Positions 41,676 through 53,745 of a stretch of 64,000 bases of DNA are shown piece by piece. The position numbers and the translations under genes were made by a program. Source of the stretch: Zerene cesonia (Eukaryota; Arthropoda; Insecta; Lepidoptera; Pieridae); contig NC_052102.1 of assembly GCF_012273895.1 (NCBI RefSeq), positions 9,976,002-10,040,001 on the forward strand, given 5' to 3'. How positions within the stretch are numbered: the first letter of the stretch is position 1; each line of letters opens with the position of its first letter. A model generated the notes under the pieces. It worked only from the letters and a program-made list of their open reading frames with translations. It was not told the origin of the DNA and did not search any database.

Positions 41676-43020
41676 GATTTTTAAATTATTTCATCAATTA
41701 GTTGAGAGCTTCATGGTAATACTCTACAATAGAAAGAAAAATATAATAAAACAAAGACTAAAATGTTGATTAAATAATGCATTACCTGAGCTATCACTGC
41801 TAATACTTTATTCATTAAACAATGGGAGGGTAATCGAAAAAATAATTCCAACTATATGTCTTCCGCGTGTACCGTGCGCAGAAAAAGTTTACCTCCAGTC
41901 ATGATAAAAAAAATACATTAATATTATGTTTTTTTTAATAATACTTAATTGCTATATATTTTCCAGATTAAATTAATTAATAAGTTTATGATTTTTACCA
42001 ATAAGGAAATTAAATTATAATGATATTTTAATATGATATTTAAATTTAATATATACCGCATACGCTGAATTATTTCTTTATATTATCATTAATTTAATAA
42101 CAAAGATAGAATATTTCATGAGTTTTCCTTTTGATTTATCAGTAATGGTGTCAATTGTAGGACAAACCGAAAACAATTATTGTTATTTCATAGAAATAAA
42201 CTTTGGGGAAAACCTTATCAACATTTGAATGTCCTCCTAGTTGAGTTAGTATGTTTGATTACGTAGAGACTATGTTTGAATCTCATCAAACTCATATTGA
42301 GGTATTATATTATATATTTATTTAGATATTGAGGTATTATTAATTAATTACGCATGAATGTATTAGCAATTATCACACGTTATTTTTAATTATTTTTCAA
42401 ATTGTCAGAACTAGACCGAATTCGAATATTCACACCGAATAAACAAAGAATCATCAAAATCAGTTCACCCAGTTGAAATTTATTAGGTAACAAACAAAAA
42501 GTACATTCCATATCCATCATGTCCTTTTTCCATACATTTTTCTGCCAATCGATTTTTTTTTAAATATCTTTTTTTAAAGATCTGAGCAACAGGGGTGACC
42601 CAAATAAAATGATATAACATATCTATAATATTTAAAAGCCTTTAGAATGAATGAATACAGCCCTGGATACTGTGTACTTATAACATAAAGGAAAGGAATA
42701 TAAAAGGAGGGAGACGTTGCGCTGCTGACCGTACCAATTTGTCGAAAAGATCGTCGATCGTTAACGGGTTCCGAACTTAATTAAAGCTATTTGTTTTTAC
42801 CTATCGCGCCCCTACATCGGATATAACAATGGGAAACTTTGGCTCACCTAATGAATCTATTACGTGTAACGAAGATTTGTTGCAGCGATTTTTTACTGTT
42901 ACCAACACTTTGGGAAAGTCGGTTAAGTGTGCTTTTGATTGATATATCGTAATTAATGGATAAGCAGCTATGGTGCTGCTTACCTGCGGGCAAAGCTAGT
43001 GTTATTAACATTGTATGTTA
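41676..43020. other. no gene seen
   Basis: A+T-rich. 42700-42800 (GACCGTACCAATTTGTCG, GATCGTCGATCGTTAACGGG) is a small GC-richer spot. Nothing coding. Confidence 0.35.
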
Positions 43021-43220
43021 CTAGCTGCGCCACGCGGTTTCACCCGCGTAAGTCCGTATCCCGTAGGAATATCGGGATAAAAAGTTGCCTATATGTTATT
43101 CCAGTTATCCAGCTGTCTACGTACCAAATTTCATTGCAATCGGTTCTTTAGTTTTTGCGTGAAAGAGCAACAAACACACACAAATCCTTACAAACTTTCG
43201 CATTTATAATATTAGTAGGA
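43021..43220 (-). mobile_element. Helitron-like element (family A)
   Basis: Full-length inverted copy: CTAGCTGCGCCACGCGGTTT to TTTATAATATTAGTAGGA. One of the best preserved copies; one base of the terminal stem is changed (CACGCGG). Confidence 0.8.
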
Positions 43221-43304
43221 AGTCGGATATCGCTTTTACACCATATTATTATCGTTCATGAACCTTAGCTATAGGGAAAGATTATCTATATTTAATATAT
43301 AAAA

Positions 43305-43490
43305 GTAACTAGCTGACCCGGCAGACTCTGATCTGCCTAACACTTATCATTTGAGGGTATGAAAACAAACTCCTCGGCCTATACGATCTGCGCACAAAAT
43401 TTCATGACAAACGGTTCAGCCGTATCGGAGGAGTATTGCAACGAGCACTGTGACGAGAGAATTTCGTGTATATATTATGGGGATAATGAG
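43305..43490 (-). mobile_element. Helitron-like element (family G-related)
   Basis: AACTAGCTGACCCGGCAGAC, then CAAAATTTCATGACAAACGG and CGTATCGGAGGAGTATTGCA, then TATATATTATGGGGATAATG. The plus-strand 66-codon frame across it is incidental. Confidence 0.55.
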
Positions 43491-43493
43491 CAA

Positions 43494-43530
43494 TGTGACG
43501 TCACAAAAATTCGAATGATGACGTCACAAT
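43494..43530. promoter_or_regulatory. two CRE palindromes 23 bp apart
   Basis: TGACGTCA at 43496-43503 and 43519-43526, with similar flanks (TGTGACGTCACAA and GATGACGTCACAA). They lie directly beyond a Helitron-like end. Function is unproven. Confidence 0.4.
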
Positions 43531-44270
43531 ATTCAAACAAAGACAATCATAAAAGTTGAATAAAATGAGAAGGTAAATAGAGAAAAATTTTGAATAATCA
43601 CCGAACAAGTTTGGAAAGAAAAAGAATAATTCGGTAAACATACATATTATATGTATATTCATATGTCCCATACCCAACACGGGGACCAGAGAATTCACCC
43701 ATGGAAAGTCTTCAAAATTATATTTAGTACAATAAACAAATTTATGAAGCATTAAATATATATTTTTGACCAAATTTTAATAGAATCGCTTAAGAAGCAA
43801 GCTTTCAATAAAAAAGGATCACCAAATTCTGTTCTCTCAGTCAGAAGGTTCTGAATTCACCAAACAAACAAACTCAATAATAATACAGTTAAGCCTCCTC
43901 CCTTTTTGAAGTCGGTTAGTGTACCTACAATTAATAAATAAATCAAAATGTTATGTATGATATATCCCTAATTATGTATGTAGAACTTACCTCACCATTA
44001 ACCAATTAGAAAATTTACGATGGCTTTAAACCAAGTGACCTAGGAATACTAAGCGAATATAAAGCCTAACAAAACATAATTATCTCACGGACTTTGCTCA
44101 GGAACCCTTTTCGAAACTTGGTTAAGCACTTAACGCATACTCAGTACATTATAACTGGTGTTATAGAAAACAGTAATATTTTAAGTCTAGCATTATTTAG
44201 TACACTGTTAAAGCTAGGTATAATCAGCTGTCCGATCTAGCTTAGTATATTATGTCCTGATAGGCAATAA
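43531..44270. other. no gene seen
   Basis: A+T-rich. GCCTCCTCCCTTTTTGAAGT near 43892 is a repeat word. No exon. Confidence 0.35.
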
Positions 44271-44279
44271 TAAACTTTA

Positions 44280-44560
44280 ACGCTCTACGTTAAGGTGCAA
44301 AATTCGTTAATCGCATCTCTCCGACCTCCGGCCCGATCCATTTCATCTCAAGCATAAATACGTATAGGCGTCAATTGTTAACAGCACTCGATTCTCGTGA
44401 ATCGATTGTATCGATTTATTTTGTATCGATTTTTTAATCTATTCGTTTGCGGCCAGTTACTGACACCTCGTCAAATTTGAAATGGCGTTCCATTTGTAAT
44501 GGTGCGGATAGACAAGATGGAAAGTTAATAAACATATTTTTAAAATTTCCTTAAATTTGT
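44280..44560. promoter_or_regulatory. repeat-poor island with three ATCGAT motifs
   Basis: ATCGAT at 44401, 44410 and 44425. Flanks are GC-richer and repeat-free (CTCCGACCTCCGGCCCGATC, TTTGCGGCCAGTTACTGACA, GAAATGGCGTTCC). A DREF/BEAF-type boundary or enhancer is possible. Confidence 0.35.
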
Positions 44561-45450
44561 TCAAAATATAAATATATCCAAACACGAATTAAATATTCAT
44601 CGAAATATATTTTTATTTTGTTTTATAAAAGTAATAATCAATATAATATTAACACAATTGACATTAAGCATCGAAAACATAGAACAACCTATTAATAAAA
44701 ATGTAGACAATGCTTTATAAATGCTACTGCATGTGTACCCACACCACAACTAATTCCGACTACTTGAGAAGTTTTATTGTGATTTTGACACCGCACCAAT
44801 AACGTTCGTTCAGTCGAATTTTGTCCTTATCTTCAAGCCAGAGGGTAGAAAGTTGTTTGTGCTTAGGTGTTTTTTTGAGATATTGTCAGGGACAGTCATT
44901 TGTTTTGACAGGCCGTGTATGGCCACGGTGACTGAGATGGCGCGATTGTAGTGAACGCTTTAGATTGAAAGATAATAGAGAACACACTGCTAATAAGGTT
45001 GTGGAGTTATATTTAATATCGAGGAAAAGCGGTAAGGGCTTGATGATGTAGAGAAATATATATTTAGACTAGATATGTATGTATATTTGAGAATTTTTTT
45101 GTGTATTTGGAATGTTATGTTATTGGATAATAACAATATTGTTTGTTATGTGACATTTCAAGTGTCTTACGTCTGTCTCTGTAAATTGATTGCTGACTGA
45201 AAAGGAGGAGGTAGGGTAAGGAAAAGGATATGAGCCATCGGCTCCTCCACACACCGTAGGAAACACGGTAGCTTAATAGTGTGTCATCAAACATAAATAA
45301 GGTGTCATAAATAGGTATGTAAACTTAATTAGGTTCAAATCGAATTAATTTTGTTCTAAATAGTCCACTTATTGAAGAAGGCTATTTTAACCCATGTATG
45401 TATGTATGTATGATTTTCCTACTGATGAAATTCTGAATATTACTAGAAAA
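44561..45450. other. no gene seen
   Basis: 44900-44960 (GACAGGCCGTGTATGGCCAC, GATGGCGCGATTGTAGTG) is repeat-poor. No frame or splice context supports an exon. Confidence 0.3.
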
Positions 45451-45454
45451 TACT

Positions 45455-45665
45455 AACTTCCACCCGCGGCTTTGCCTGCATGGAATTAGGACATATACAA
45501 ATGATTTAGTGACTATCTATTCCTGTTTTATCGCAAAGGAGCATTTAATTGGAATAAAAAGTATCCTATCACCCAAGTCAGCTCATACCCTGTCTGTATA
45601 CCAAATTTCATCAAAATCCGTTCAGCAGTTTCAGCGTGATTGACGGACGAACATCCAATTTATTT
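45455..45665 (-). mobile_element. Helitron-like element (family D)
   Basis: CCACCCGCGGCTTTGCCTGC, GGAATAAAAAGTATCCTATC and CGTTCAGCAGTTTCAGCGTG, near full length. Confidence 0.6.
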
Positions 45666-46310
45666 TAGAAGTAAATAATACAAAATAAATCGCTACACGA
45701 ACGCGCGGCTCGTGTGTAAACGGATTTACATAACGTAGTTTTATTTGATCTATAATGTGTGTATGTTTTTGTATACCCCGTTAATGGCTGATCCAGAGAT
45801 AAGATAACGACTACACGTTGTTTTCAGTTTAATTACAACTGTAATATACGTTGTTACTACCGAAACTAGGGTTCTGGAGATGCATAGTTGTGCTTATTAA
45901 ATTGGTTAATAATTTGTTTTGTTGTTTTGATAGTCTCTTTTTATGGGAAATACTCGTTGTATCATAGTACTGCACTACATATTATAAAAGAACGTCGCTT
46001 CCCGCGTCTGTCTGTATGTATGTATGGTTAGATCGTAAAAAAATGCTTTTTTTTTAATAAATAGAGTAATTCAAGAGGAAGGTCTAGATATATATAACAT
46101 AACTTGTATTAACTATTTCGAATTTAATGCGTGCAAAGCCGCGGGAAAAGTTAGTTAGGTATATTATAAACCCACGACCCTAAAAACAACGGTTTTCAAC
46201 TCGACACTATTATTTTTGGTTTTTCTTATTTATTTTATTCATTCATTTATTCTTTATTGCACTTATTTAAAAAGAAAAAGAAAAGAGACAAATGAATCTT
46301 ACATCTAAGT
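45666..46310. other. no gene seen; degraded repeat
   Basis: 45990-46160 (AGAACGTCGCTTCCCGCGTC, TGCGTGCAAAGCCGCGGGAA) is a decayed CTAG-family repeat. No gene. Confidence 0.35.
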
Positions 46311-46311
46311 A

Positions 46312-46372
46312 CAATGGGCGGTCTCATCGCTTAGAGCGATTTCTTCCAGACAACCTCCGGTACAATAGAGGA
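46312..46372 (-). repeat. LINE 3' UTR hairpin, inverted
   Basis: GGGCGGTCTCATCGCTTAGA, GCGATTTCTTCCAGACAACC is the inverted hairpin of the copies at 8.4 and 32.1 kb. Confidence 0.55.
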
Positions 46373-47100
46373 CTATTGCAATAATAATATTCTTACTTGA
46401 TAATTCTGTAAGCTTTCAACCGATTGGTATCATTATTTTTGTGTTTGATATGAAATTATTGGCGTTTGGTCTCATCTTAGAAATTGGTTATGGAGGACAA
46501 CCGTCAAACACAACAAAACCGTCAAAAACAACAAAAGGAGGTAAGGACAACCGTCTCATATGGTAGGCAGTTTGAAGAAGTGTACAACTTATTCAAACCT
46601 CCTTTAGCATTGAATAACAGTTCTAAAAACCCTCCAGAATGACGCTAGCATCCGCACAGGATATGAATTAAGCAGTCAACTGAAACGAAGTGTGTTGGAG
46701 TCCTCCCCCCAGGGAGTGGGTGTTGTTTGTACAATAGAATTATGCTAGGCTCTTCATATGGGACGTATAAGCAATCATAGCCTCAAGTTTTTGATGACAC
46801 TTTAAGTATTTTTCTTAAGTTTTTTGGGAATATTTAAGTTATATATCGGTTATAATTCTATATAAATAATAATAATAGTTTAAGCAATATTGTTTAATTT
46901 ATATTTGTAAATCTGGCTCACTCTTTCTTTGTGTTAATGTGTTTAGTTCGATTCGTCTATTTACCTTTTCAAATTATGGTAAATCAGCTTTTAACTTTTC
47001 AATCAGTCTTTATTTATACAGATTAAAAAATGTGAACATAAAATATGTCCTTAATTTTACTCTTTCAATCTTTTATATATATTTTAATTTATTCTTTCCT
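46373..47100. other. no gene seen
   Basis: 46490-46560 has short direct repeats of AACCGTCAAA/CACAACAAAA. The remainder is A+T-rich. Confidence 0.35.
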
Positions 47101-47104
47101 GCAG

Positions 47105-47480
47105 AATAATATCTTAAGGACCGCGCACATTTCCGGGACAAGGATCACGCAATATCGCACGGTGTCGCGCTAATCTGCGCCCACGCACCATTGTTTGACT
47201 TGTTGGTGTATAGGTGGCGATACCATCGCTGACAAAAGGCGCTTACTTTATATGGCCTAACTGCGATCTACGTTTGAGCTAGGCCATTGTGTTTTATTGG
47301 TTTTTAGTGGTTTCTAATTTGTTTGGTGCGTATGCGAGTTAATGTATTGTGGTGTGCTGTCGATCGGGAGAAAATCTTTAGCAAAATTAATACAAAGGTT
47401 TGAATAGACGTTATATTCCTGCGACTACCTTAGACCACGTCTTTCACGTGAGATCGTGTTCAACCGTTCCCCATTGTTCA
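47105..47480. promoter_or_regulatory. repeat-poor GC-richer island
   Basis: GACCGCGCACATTTCCGGGA, CGCACGGTGTCGCGCTAATC, CCATTGTTTGACTTGTTGG and GGTGGCGATACCATCGC. It includes an ACCATTGTTT Sox-like word and TAATCT. No match to repeats elsewhere in the window. Candidate intronic enhancer. Confidence 0.3.
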
Positions 47481-50040
47481 TTAATCTTTTTTGCTATTTT
47501 TGTCTGATAACTGAAACCCGAGAGATGCCACAGGCTCAAGCTTGTGATTTTATAATTATTTACTCAATGATACATAATATATAATGTAAAGCTTAAACGT
47601 TTTTCTTAAACAATATGTAGGCTATACCAACCGAATTCGGTAATTCCATACGACATATGATATAAAAATATAATTATCGTTCATAGTCCAAACAATGTTT
47701 TTTTTTTAGCAGCCGCGTTTAAATTTCGAAATGTCGTTGTCAAAAAATAGATTTTAATCTGTGGAAATTATCGAGTAATCGCCGTTACGGTGCGCGTACG
47801 CCGGATGTCAAACTAAAGTGTAACAGGTTATGTTGACAGCTGGCGTGTGAATTATAAGCTTTATTGCTTAAAGCATAAGGGTGAATTTAATGAAGTGAAG
47901 TTTATATTAAGTTTGTGCTCCTGCTTGTTTATAATAACAGTAGCCTGTCATAGTGTCACATTTTTGGGGATCCGTGGGTTATTTCAAAACTAGGATTTAA
48001 AAAAAAATCATTAATATATATTGAATATGAATAAATACTCTATGTTCTACACTAATCATTTAAAGATGTTTAAAAGTGCTTAAATATTGCACAGCCACCG
48101 GCTGTCCGAGCTTTGACCGACTCTGGCTTGTCAGTTTTTCAGTCTTTAATATATTTAATTAATTGTTTATGGTAATAATTACTCTTTTCCTTCTTCCTTC
48201 ATACAATATTACATGGGTAATATGACGAATCCTTTTTGAAAACTTATATGGATACTAATAGTTATTCTCATTTGAATATTCTCCCATATCAATCGTACTT
48301 TATGCATCTATTTATAAACTTGTGTATTAACTCTTTAATTTACAAGTACTTACAGAATTTAAAGTATCATAAACACCGGTCTAGCTACACGAAACTAATA
48401 CGGAACCACAACGCTCACCTCACGGTCGCGCTACACAGATTCTCGAGATAAAAATCCCGCCATTAAACGTCTGTCTGATGCTATAGTTGATAGAAAGATT
48501 TATGTTATTTAAATAACATATTCGTATAGGCATTTTTTAGTTTCAACAAACGTAAGGCATTTTGAGGTTATCTGTTTTTTATATCTCTCTCATTGTTCTC
48601 TATTAATGACAAGGTGGGACAATGTGAGATTTTATTTCTTATATCTATATTTCCTTTGTACTATATACAATTTTCGCTCGTCTTGTAATTCCTAGAATAG
48701 CTAGCCTTAACGGCAAGGCTAAATTTATGGTTTTATATTAATTGAAGACAGCTTTTCGCCTAATTTGTTATGCGGTAGACATGTCCTGATTTTGAACGTA
48801 TGGATGGATATATTAAAGTTAATAGTTCAGAGCCTCGTATAAATCAATCGGTAACAAATTGTGTGCATCCCAAACACAGATAAAAAAAAAAACAAAAAAG
48901 TGCCCTGAACCATACTCAAATTTTCTAAACCACCTCGTCAATGTCAAAAATAATGAATTCTATGAAACGGCAAAATCGGCCCAATTCTACCTCCCCACCA
49001 ATAGATGACGTCCCGGAACATCGCATAGAACAATCTAGAAAACAAATAAAATGAAATTAATTACGGTCTGTCTGTAGGTATCGCGCATCGACACGACCTT
49101 TTCACCAGCACTAAATCAGACTCCCATGGTGTTGCCGCCCACAGATAACTGCCTATTCGTACAACTCCAAGCTGTACGCACTTGAACACATTAATTCAAA
49201 ACACATCTATCTTCATCACGCACGGTCGCGGATTAAAATGTGCGAGATATACGTTTAAAAATTATGCTTGCATGTTACCGAGGTCCTTGGAAAACTTATA
49301 AAGTCAACCGAGAATGGATATTGTAAAAAAAGGAGGTTTTAAAAAGTTATGTACACATTTTGATGAAATGCTTATTTTATTTAATGAAATACTCTAGATA
49401 ATATCATAAATTTGAACGTTTGTGCTTGATTTTTTCGTTAAAAACCTATTAGTTGTTGAGTTATGAGCCACAGTTACTTATGTAGTTATTTAATATATTC
49501 TAAACACATCTAACTCTTTACAATTATTTTGAAATTAAGCAAGCGAATTTTTAATAAAATAGTTGGTCCATGCCTATACTTACCAAAATTATCAAATCTA
49601 ATGCATCAAATTCTATATTATATCAATGTAGTATCATTGTAATCATTTGTGTACATTTTCACTTATTTCACTATAATAATTGTAAAACAATGATATAACA
49701 CTAATATATAAGGCATATAGCCTAGTCTGAGGCGCAAGAGGTGTTATTTCAAATTTATTCATTATTACAGAGCAATGTTGAGATTTCCAAGCACACGCGT
49801 GATTGATTTATCAATTTCACAACGTCAACACACAGTTGTTTGCAACAATCAGCAGCTACACGCTGCAACACAATCAAGTCGATATAAATCGTGCGTGGGA
49901 CGGATTACGAGATTTTTCGTTAACTTGTAAAACAAATAAGCAAAAGGTTGAACCCAAGTGTTGGAATTCTCGAAACAAAATAAGACAATTACCTCTTGGC
50001 AAATGTTCCAGATACGGAATCGACTCTCGCGCAATCTCGG
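47481..50040. other. no gene seen; mostly unrepeated A+T-rich DNA
   Basis: Small repeat-poor spots at 47760-47830 (CGCCGTTACGGTGCGCGTAC), 48380-48480 and 49000-49150. Frames of 64-85 codons at 48236 and 49803-50060 lack any family signature. Confidence 0.3.
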
Positions 50041-50049
50041 CATCGGTAA

Positions 50050-50640
50050 TTTGGCAATAAAATGAATATACCTCGCCTCTTATCTATGATCCATTATACA
50101 TCCTTTTATATAAACATTGGCGGCCAATAAATAAAATGTAGTAACCGCCAGGGTGATTGTAAGCCAGTTATCTTAACCCGGACGCGTGATCGAGCGCCTC
50201 GGAGATACAGTAAGGATCATTTTCCCTTGATGCTTTCATCGGCATGGTTTCGTGTCGATTTCGCGTGGCTGCAAATTTAATTTTCTTTAATAAGCTGTTG
50301 ACGTTCGGTGCACGGGATTTTGGTGATTATGCTTCGGCGATATGGCGTAGAATCGCGTGGGTAGTCTGGTCGTGTTGGAGGCATGTATCTAGATAGGCAG
50401 CTTGTTTCATCGGGCGAGATGCAATGCCGGATAGCAGCCCCGCCCATACTTTTTTCGTGGTCTCTAAGTAACAATGGGGTGATCTGCTAACTAAATAACG
50501 AGTGCGATGCATCAGTGGGAATGCTGTCGATGCGGGCTGGTTTTGCTTTATTTTCCGATGTTACGTGACACGAAACGCGTCTGACGGAGCGTTTTCATTA
50601 TAATACGTCCTGCTAAATGAAGTGAAGCTTTCGAGATTGT
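50050..50640. promoter_or_regulatory. long repeat-poor island (~590 bp)
   Basis: GC-richer than its surroundings and free of all repeat families noted here. It includes TTATCT twice (about 50080 and 50169), GCGGCCAATAAAT, GTCGATTTCGCGTGGCTGC, CCCCGCCCATAC and GTTACGTGAC. Two overlapping minus-strand frames (61 and 65 codons) have no recognisable domain. It is the largest such island and a good candidate for a conserved regulatory element. Confidence 0.35.
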
Positions 50641-51256
50641 TCTAGATATGGATGTGTAGATTTTGCAGAGGTAGGAAGAGGAAATATTAAAAAATATGTA
50701 CAAACGAACCTCTTCGTTTTTGGAAGCGTTGAAGTTTTGTTCTTACGCAAATTGGTAGTGTTAAGTGCGTGTTAAGTAAGTGTCCTGAATCCTGCGGCTC
50801 CCTTCTACTATAATCAGGTCCACGACCATCTTGTTGAAGGTCATCCCACGCTGCGACGTCCTGTACGCAGTCACTATTTAAGAACCTTTCTGTCCCAATC
50901 TAATCCGGTGGGCTATGTGAATTTAGTTCTTTTGCGGATTATAAAAAAAACGAGATATGATAAATATGTGTAGAACTATATCAAACATCATGTTATAATT
51001 ACAATGGCGTCATCTGTGGTTGGTCTTTCTACAAATTCACACTCTAATCGTGGACATTCCGCGCCCGACGCAAACAATGTTCAGATAAAACCAGGAAAAC
51101 TTCAGGCAATTAAACACCATAAGTTACCGGATAATTTTACCATTATGGTCAATTGCGAAACACTGAGTTATACGCATTGTTTCCTTAAAATTCTTCAAAT
51201 CAGATTTACAATAATGATGTATGAATATATTTCGTATAGATTCAAAACTTAAGCGT
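50641..51256. other. no gene seen
   Basis: No recognised element. An 82-codon plus frame starting at 51004 (MASSVVGLSTNSHSNRG) has a mixed composition but no domain, and is probably chance. Confidence 0.3.
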
Positions 51257-51499
51257 GTGTACTAAGAATAAAAAAAAAGTGAAGTCCCGTGTCCCCTAGT
51301 GGGTTATGGGGCAGATGATGTACATCCGTTTCACTGATCGATTTTCTTTAGGGACAAGTAGGTGATCAGCCTTCTGTGTCCTGCCAGACCGAGACATTTT
51401 TTTTTTGTGCGTCCCCACCGGGAATTGAACCCAGGACCCCTCGGTTCTACGCTCACGCGTTAACCACTGTACCAAGGAGGCGGTCGTGTACTAAGAATA
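51257..51499 (-). mobile_element. complete SINE (family T) with 14-bp target duplication
   Basis: GTGTACTAAGAATA occurs at 51257-51270 and 51486-51499. On the minus strand the insert has a tRNA-like head with A-box (TGGTACAGTGGTTAACGCG) and B-box (GGGTTCAATTCC), an A-run, then the body GGTCTGGCAGGACACAGAAG, CATCATCTGCCCCATAAC, ending ACGGGACTTCAC and a T-run. The acceptor-stem ends do not pair well, so it is a SINE and not a tRNA gene. Fragments lie at 18.67, 20.28, 35.38 and 62.52 kb. Confidence 0.85.
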
Positions 51500-51795
51500 G
51501 ATAGCACTAAATATTACTAGATGTTGCCGGTAGATTCGCTCGCGTGTCAAGTCATGTCTATGGTGTACAATTTTAATCCTTAATTAACAACCCCCGGGGT
51601 CAGAACTCAACGAAATCCTTTTCATCGGATGCCTACATCATAGTGGCTATCATGACTAATTGCATGCCAAATTCCAACTCGATCGGTTCAGAAGCTTGTC
51701 AGTCATCAGTCAGTCATTCTTGCCTCATCGGTTCAGTAGCTTGGGCTCTGCGTTGATAGATCAGTCAGTCAGGCCCTGTGTTATGGCGTTTTATA
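51500..51795. repeat. degraded Helitron-like repeat
   Basis: TTGCCGGTAGATTCGCTCGC, CAACTCGATCGGTTCAGAAG and GGTTCAGTAGCTTGGGCTCT show two core words in a row with CAGTCAGTCA runs; decayed. Confidence 0.4.
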
Positions 51796-51799
51796 TAAT

Positions 51800-51935
51800 A
51801 CTAGCTGTTCGCCCCGGTTCGCCATTATATAGCCTATGTCACTTGGTGAAGTTACAGATTTCTAATGGTGAAAGAATTTTTTAAAACGTTTTGCGTGAAA
51901 GCGTTACATACAAAAATAACAGAAATATAAGAATC
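51800..51935 (-). mobile_element. Helitron-like element (family B)
   Basis: CTAGCTGTTCGCCCCGGTTC, GTCACTTGGTGAAGTTACAG and AATGGTGAAAGAATTTTTTA, with CCGTGGTACAT deleted. Confidence 0.55.
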
Positions 51936-52685
51936 AATGTTATTATACATATAAACCTTTCTCTTGAATCACTCTATTAAAAAAAAACCATCAGAACCTG
52001 TTGCATAATTTTAAAAACCTAAGCATACAGACAGAGATGTAGTGATTAAGATTTTCTTAACATGCGCCCAAGACAAATTTCTACAGACGCAGACGTGTCT
52101 CTTGTCGCTGTTACGAAACTGTTTTGAAAAACCGGTTTAATTAATTCTTAATTCAAATCAATTCTTCACATTTATGACATTGAATAGTGACTAAATTACG
52201 GTATTAAATATTTCACATGATAAATTATCAATGTAAAAACTCATACGTTGAGCGGGTATTTTAAAATTTCCTATGCATAGTTATTTATTGGTTGTTAAAC
52301 GATTGAGCTTGTTTCAATAAAAATTCAAAACATTGCACGCTAAAATAAACAAAAACTGTTTCTTTTATTTTATGAGAAAATTATTTGAAATGGATCTGCT
52401 GTGTAAAATCATAATTATCCATTCTTATCAATGTTATAAATGCGAAAGTATGTTTGTTTGTTTATAATTTTTCACGTTTTAGTGAACGATAATAGGAGTA
52501 GCAGGAGAGGAGGTAATTAATTATATTATTCTGTTTATTACCGTGGTGAAACTTCTCATTTATTGGGAATTTTTTTTCCGCTTTTGATGGGTAAGGGATA
52601 AGGAAAGGATTATCGACGGAAATAATAGTTTAAAAAAACTAAAAAACACGCTTTAACAAAAATCATATTTTGTAAATTGAAAACT
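51936..52685. other. no gene seen
   Basis: A+T-rich. AATGTTATAAATGCGAAAGT near 52430 is an isolated 5' end of a Helitron-like element. Confidence 0.35.
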
Positions 52686-52689
52686 GAAA

Positions 52690-52950
52690 TAATTTTTTCA
52701 AATTAGTGTATTGTCATCGGTCCTCAATAAATCTACAAAGTTTGAACGAAATCTGGCCGTTTAAAGTGGGTCAAAATCGCGCCCAAAGAAGTCGGTTACA
52801 AACAAACATACAGGTGAAGCTAATAAAAAGCGTGTAAAAAGGCTTGGAAGATGGAGGAAAAGGATACACTCTTGGCATGATACTAAGTAGCATGGGGGTG
52901 TGGGAAAAAAATAGCCATATCGCCATTTTTGAAGTCGGTTGAAATTTTTT
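52690..52950 (+). repeat. interspersed repeat F, longest copy
   Basis: GTGTATTGTCATCGGTCCTC, CTGGCCGTTTAAAGTGGGTC, CGCGCCCAAAGAAGTCGGTT, ACAGGTGAAGCTAATAAAAA, then GAAGTCGGTTGAAATTTTTT. The two minus-strand 75-codon frames here are by-products. Confidence 0.55.
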
Positions 52951-53344
52951 AATTTTTCGTATGTACATACCCGATTTAAAAATGTCAATTCTAAACATTC
53001 ATACGGAACCGTTCCTATAAGAATCCGCTCGCACTTAACCGGTTTTTATGCGATAATTTCTTTCATTTTAATTTTGTGAATAATTCTCTAATTATTTAAA
53101 TTGATTTATTTATGCACATTTATAATATATTAAATCCTTTATTGACTTTGAATTTATAGTTAAGGTTCTTGAACAAAAAAAAAAAACAGTGAAAAAATAA
53201 TATTAATTGTCATTAAATAACGAGAGAGGTTGTTAGTGAATTTTAAAGTTTAAAAGCATTATGCCTTATATGATGTGCCTGCAATGATATATAGATACTA
53301 GATGCGATAAATAATTGATATTAAATATTTATTTATCATAATGT

Positions 53345-53490
53345 GTTTCCACAAATTGATGATGTTTTATTCCAGTTGTCCCGCTATCTACGTAGCAAAT
53401 TTCATTGGAATCGGTACAGTAGTTTTTGCGTGAAAGAGTAACAAATGTACACACATCCTCACAAACTTTCGAATTATAATATTTGTAGGA
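53345..53490 (-). mobile_element. Helitron-like element (family A), 3' truncated
   Basis: TTTATTCCAGTTGTCCCGCT, AATTTCATTGGAATCGGTAC to TTATAATATTTGTAGGA. The hairpin/CTAG end is absent. Confidence 0.6.
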
Positions 53491-53529
53491 TAGTGTGTTA
53501 ATGTGTGTGTAATACAATGAACATAAAAT

Positions 53530-53745
53530 CTGTGGTTTTTTTCTGGATAGTTCCCGTTCCCGTGGGATTTCCGGAATTAAATCCTATGTGATATCTCGGA
53601 TCTTCCGCTACCTCTGTATCAAATTTCGTCTCAATCGGTTAAGTTGTTTAGGCGTCAAGAAGAGACAGACAGAGTTTTTGACTTAATTTTTCAGTCTTTT
53701 TTATTAGTTGATATGATACTGATTTATAATATTAGAAGGAATTGT
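53530..53745 (-). mobile_element. degraded Helitron-like repeat
   Basis: CCGTTCCCGTGGGATTTCCG, CAAATTTCGTCTCAATCGGT, TAAGTTGTTTAGGCGTCAAG and AGACAGACAGAG; similar to 29.60-29.76 and 34.19-34.41 kb. Confidence 0.45.

Noticed and set aside
51410..51483. Possible tRNA gene on the minus strand
   Set aside because: A and B boxes are present but the acceptor stem does not pair, and the sequence continues into a SINE body with target duplications.
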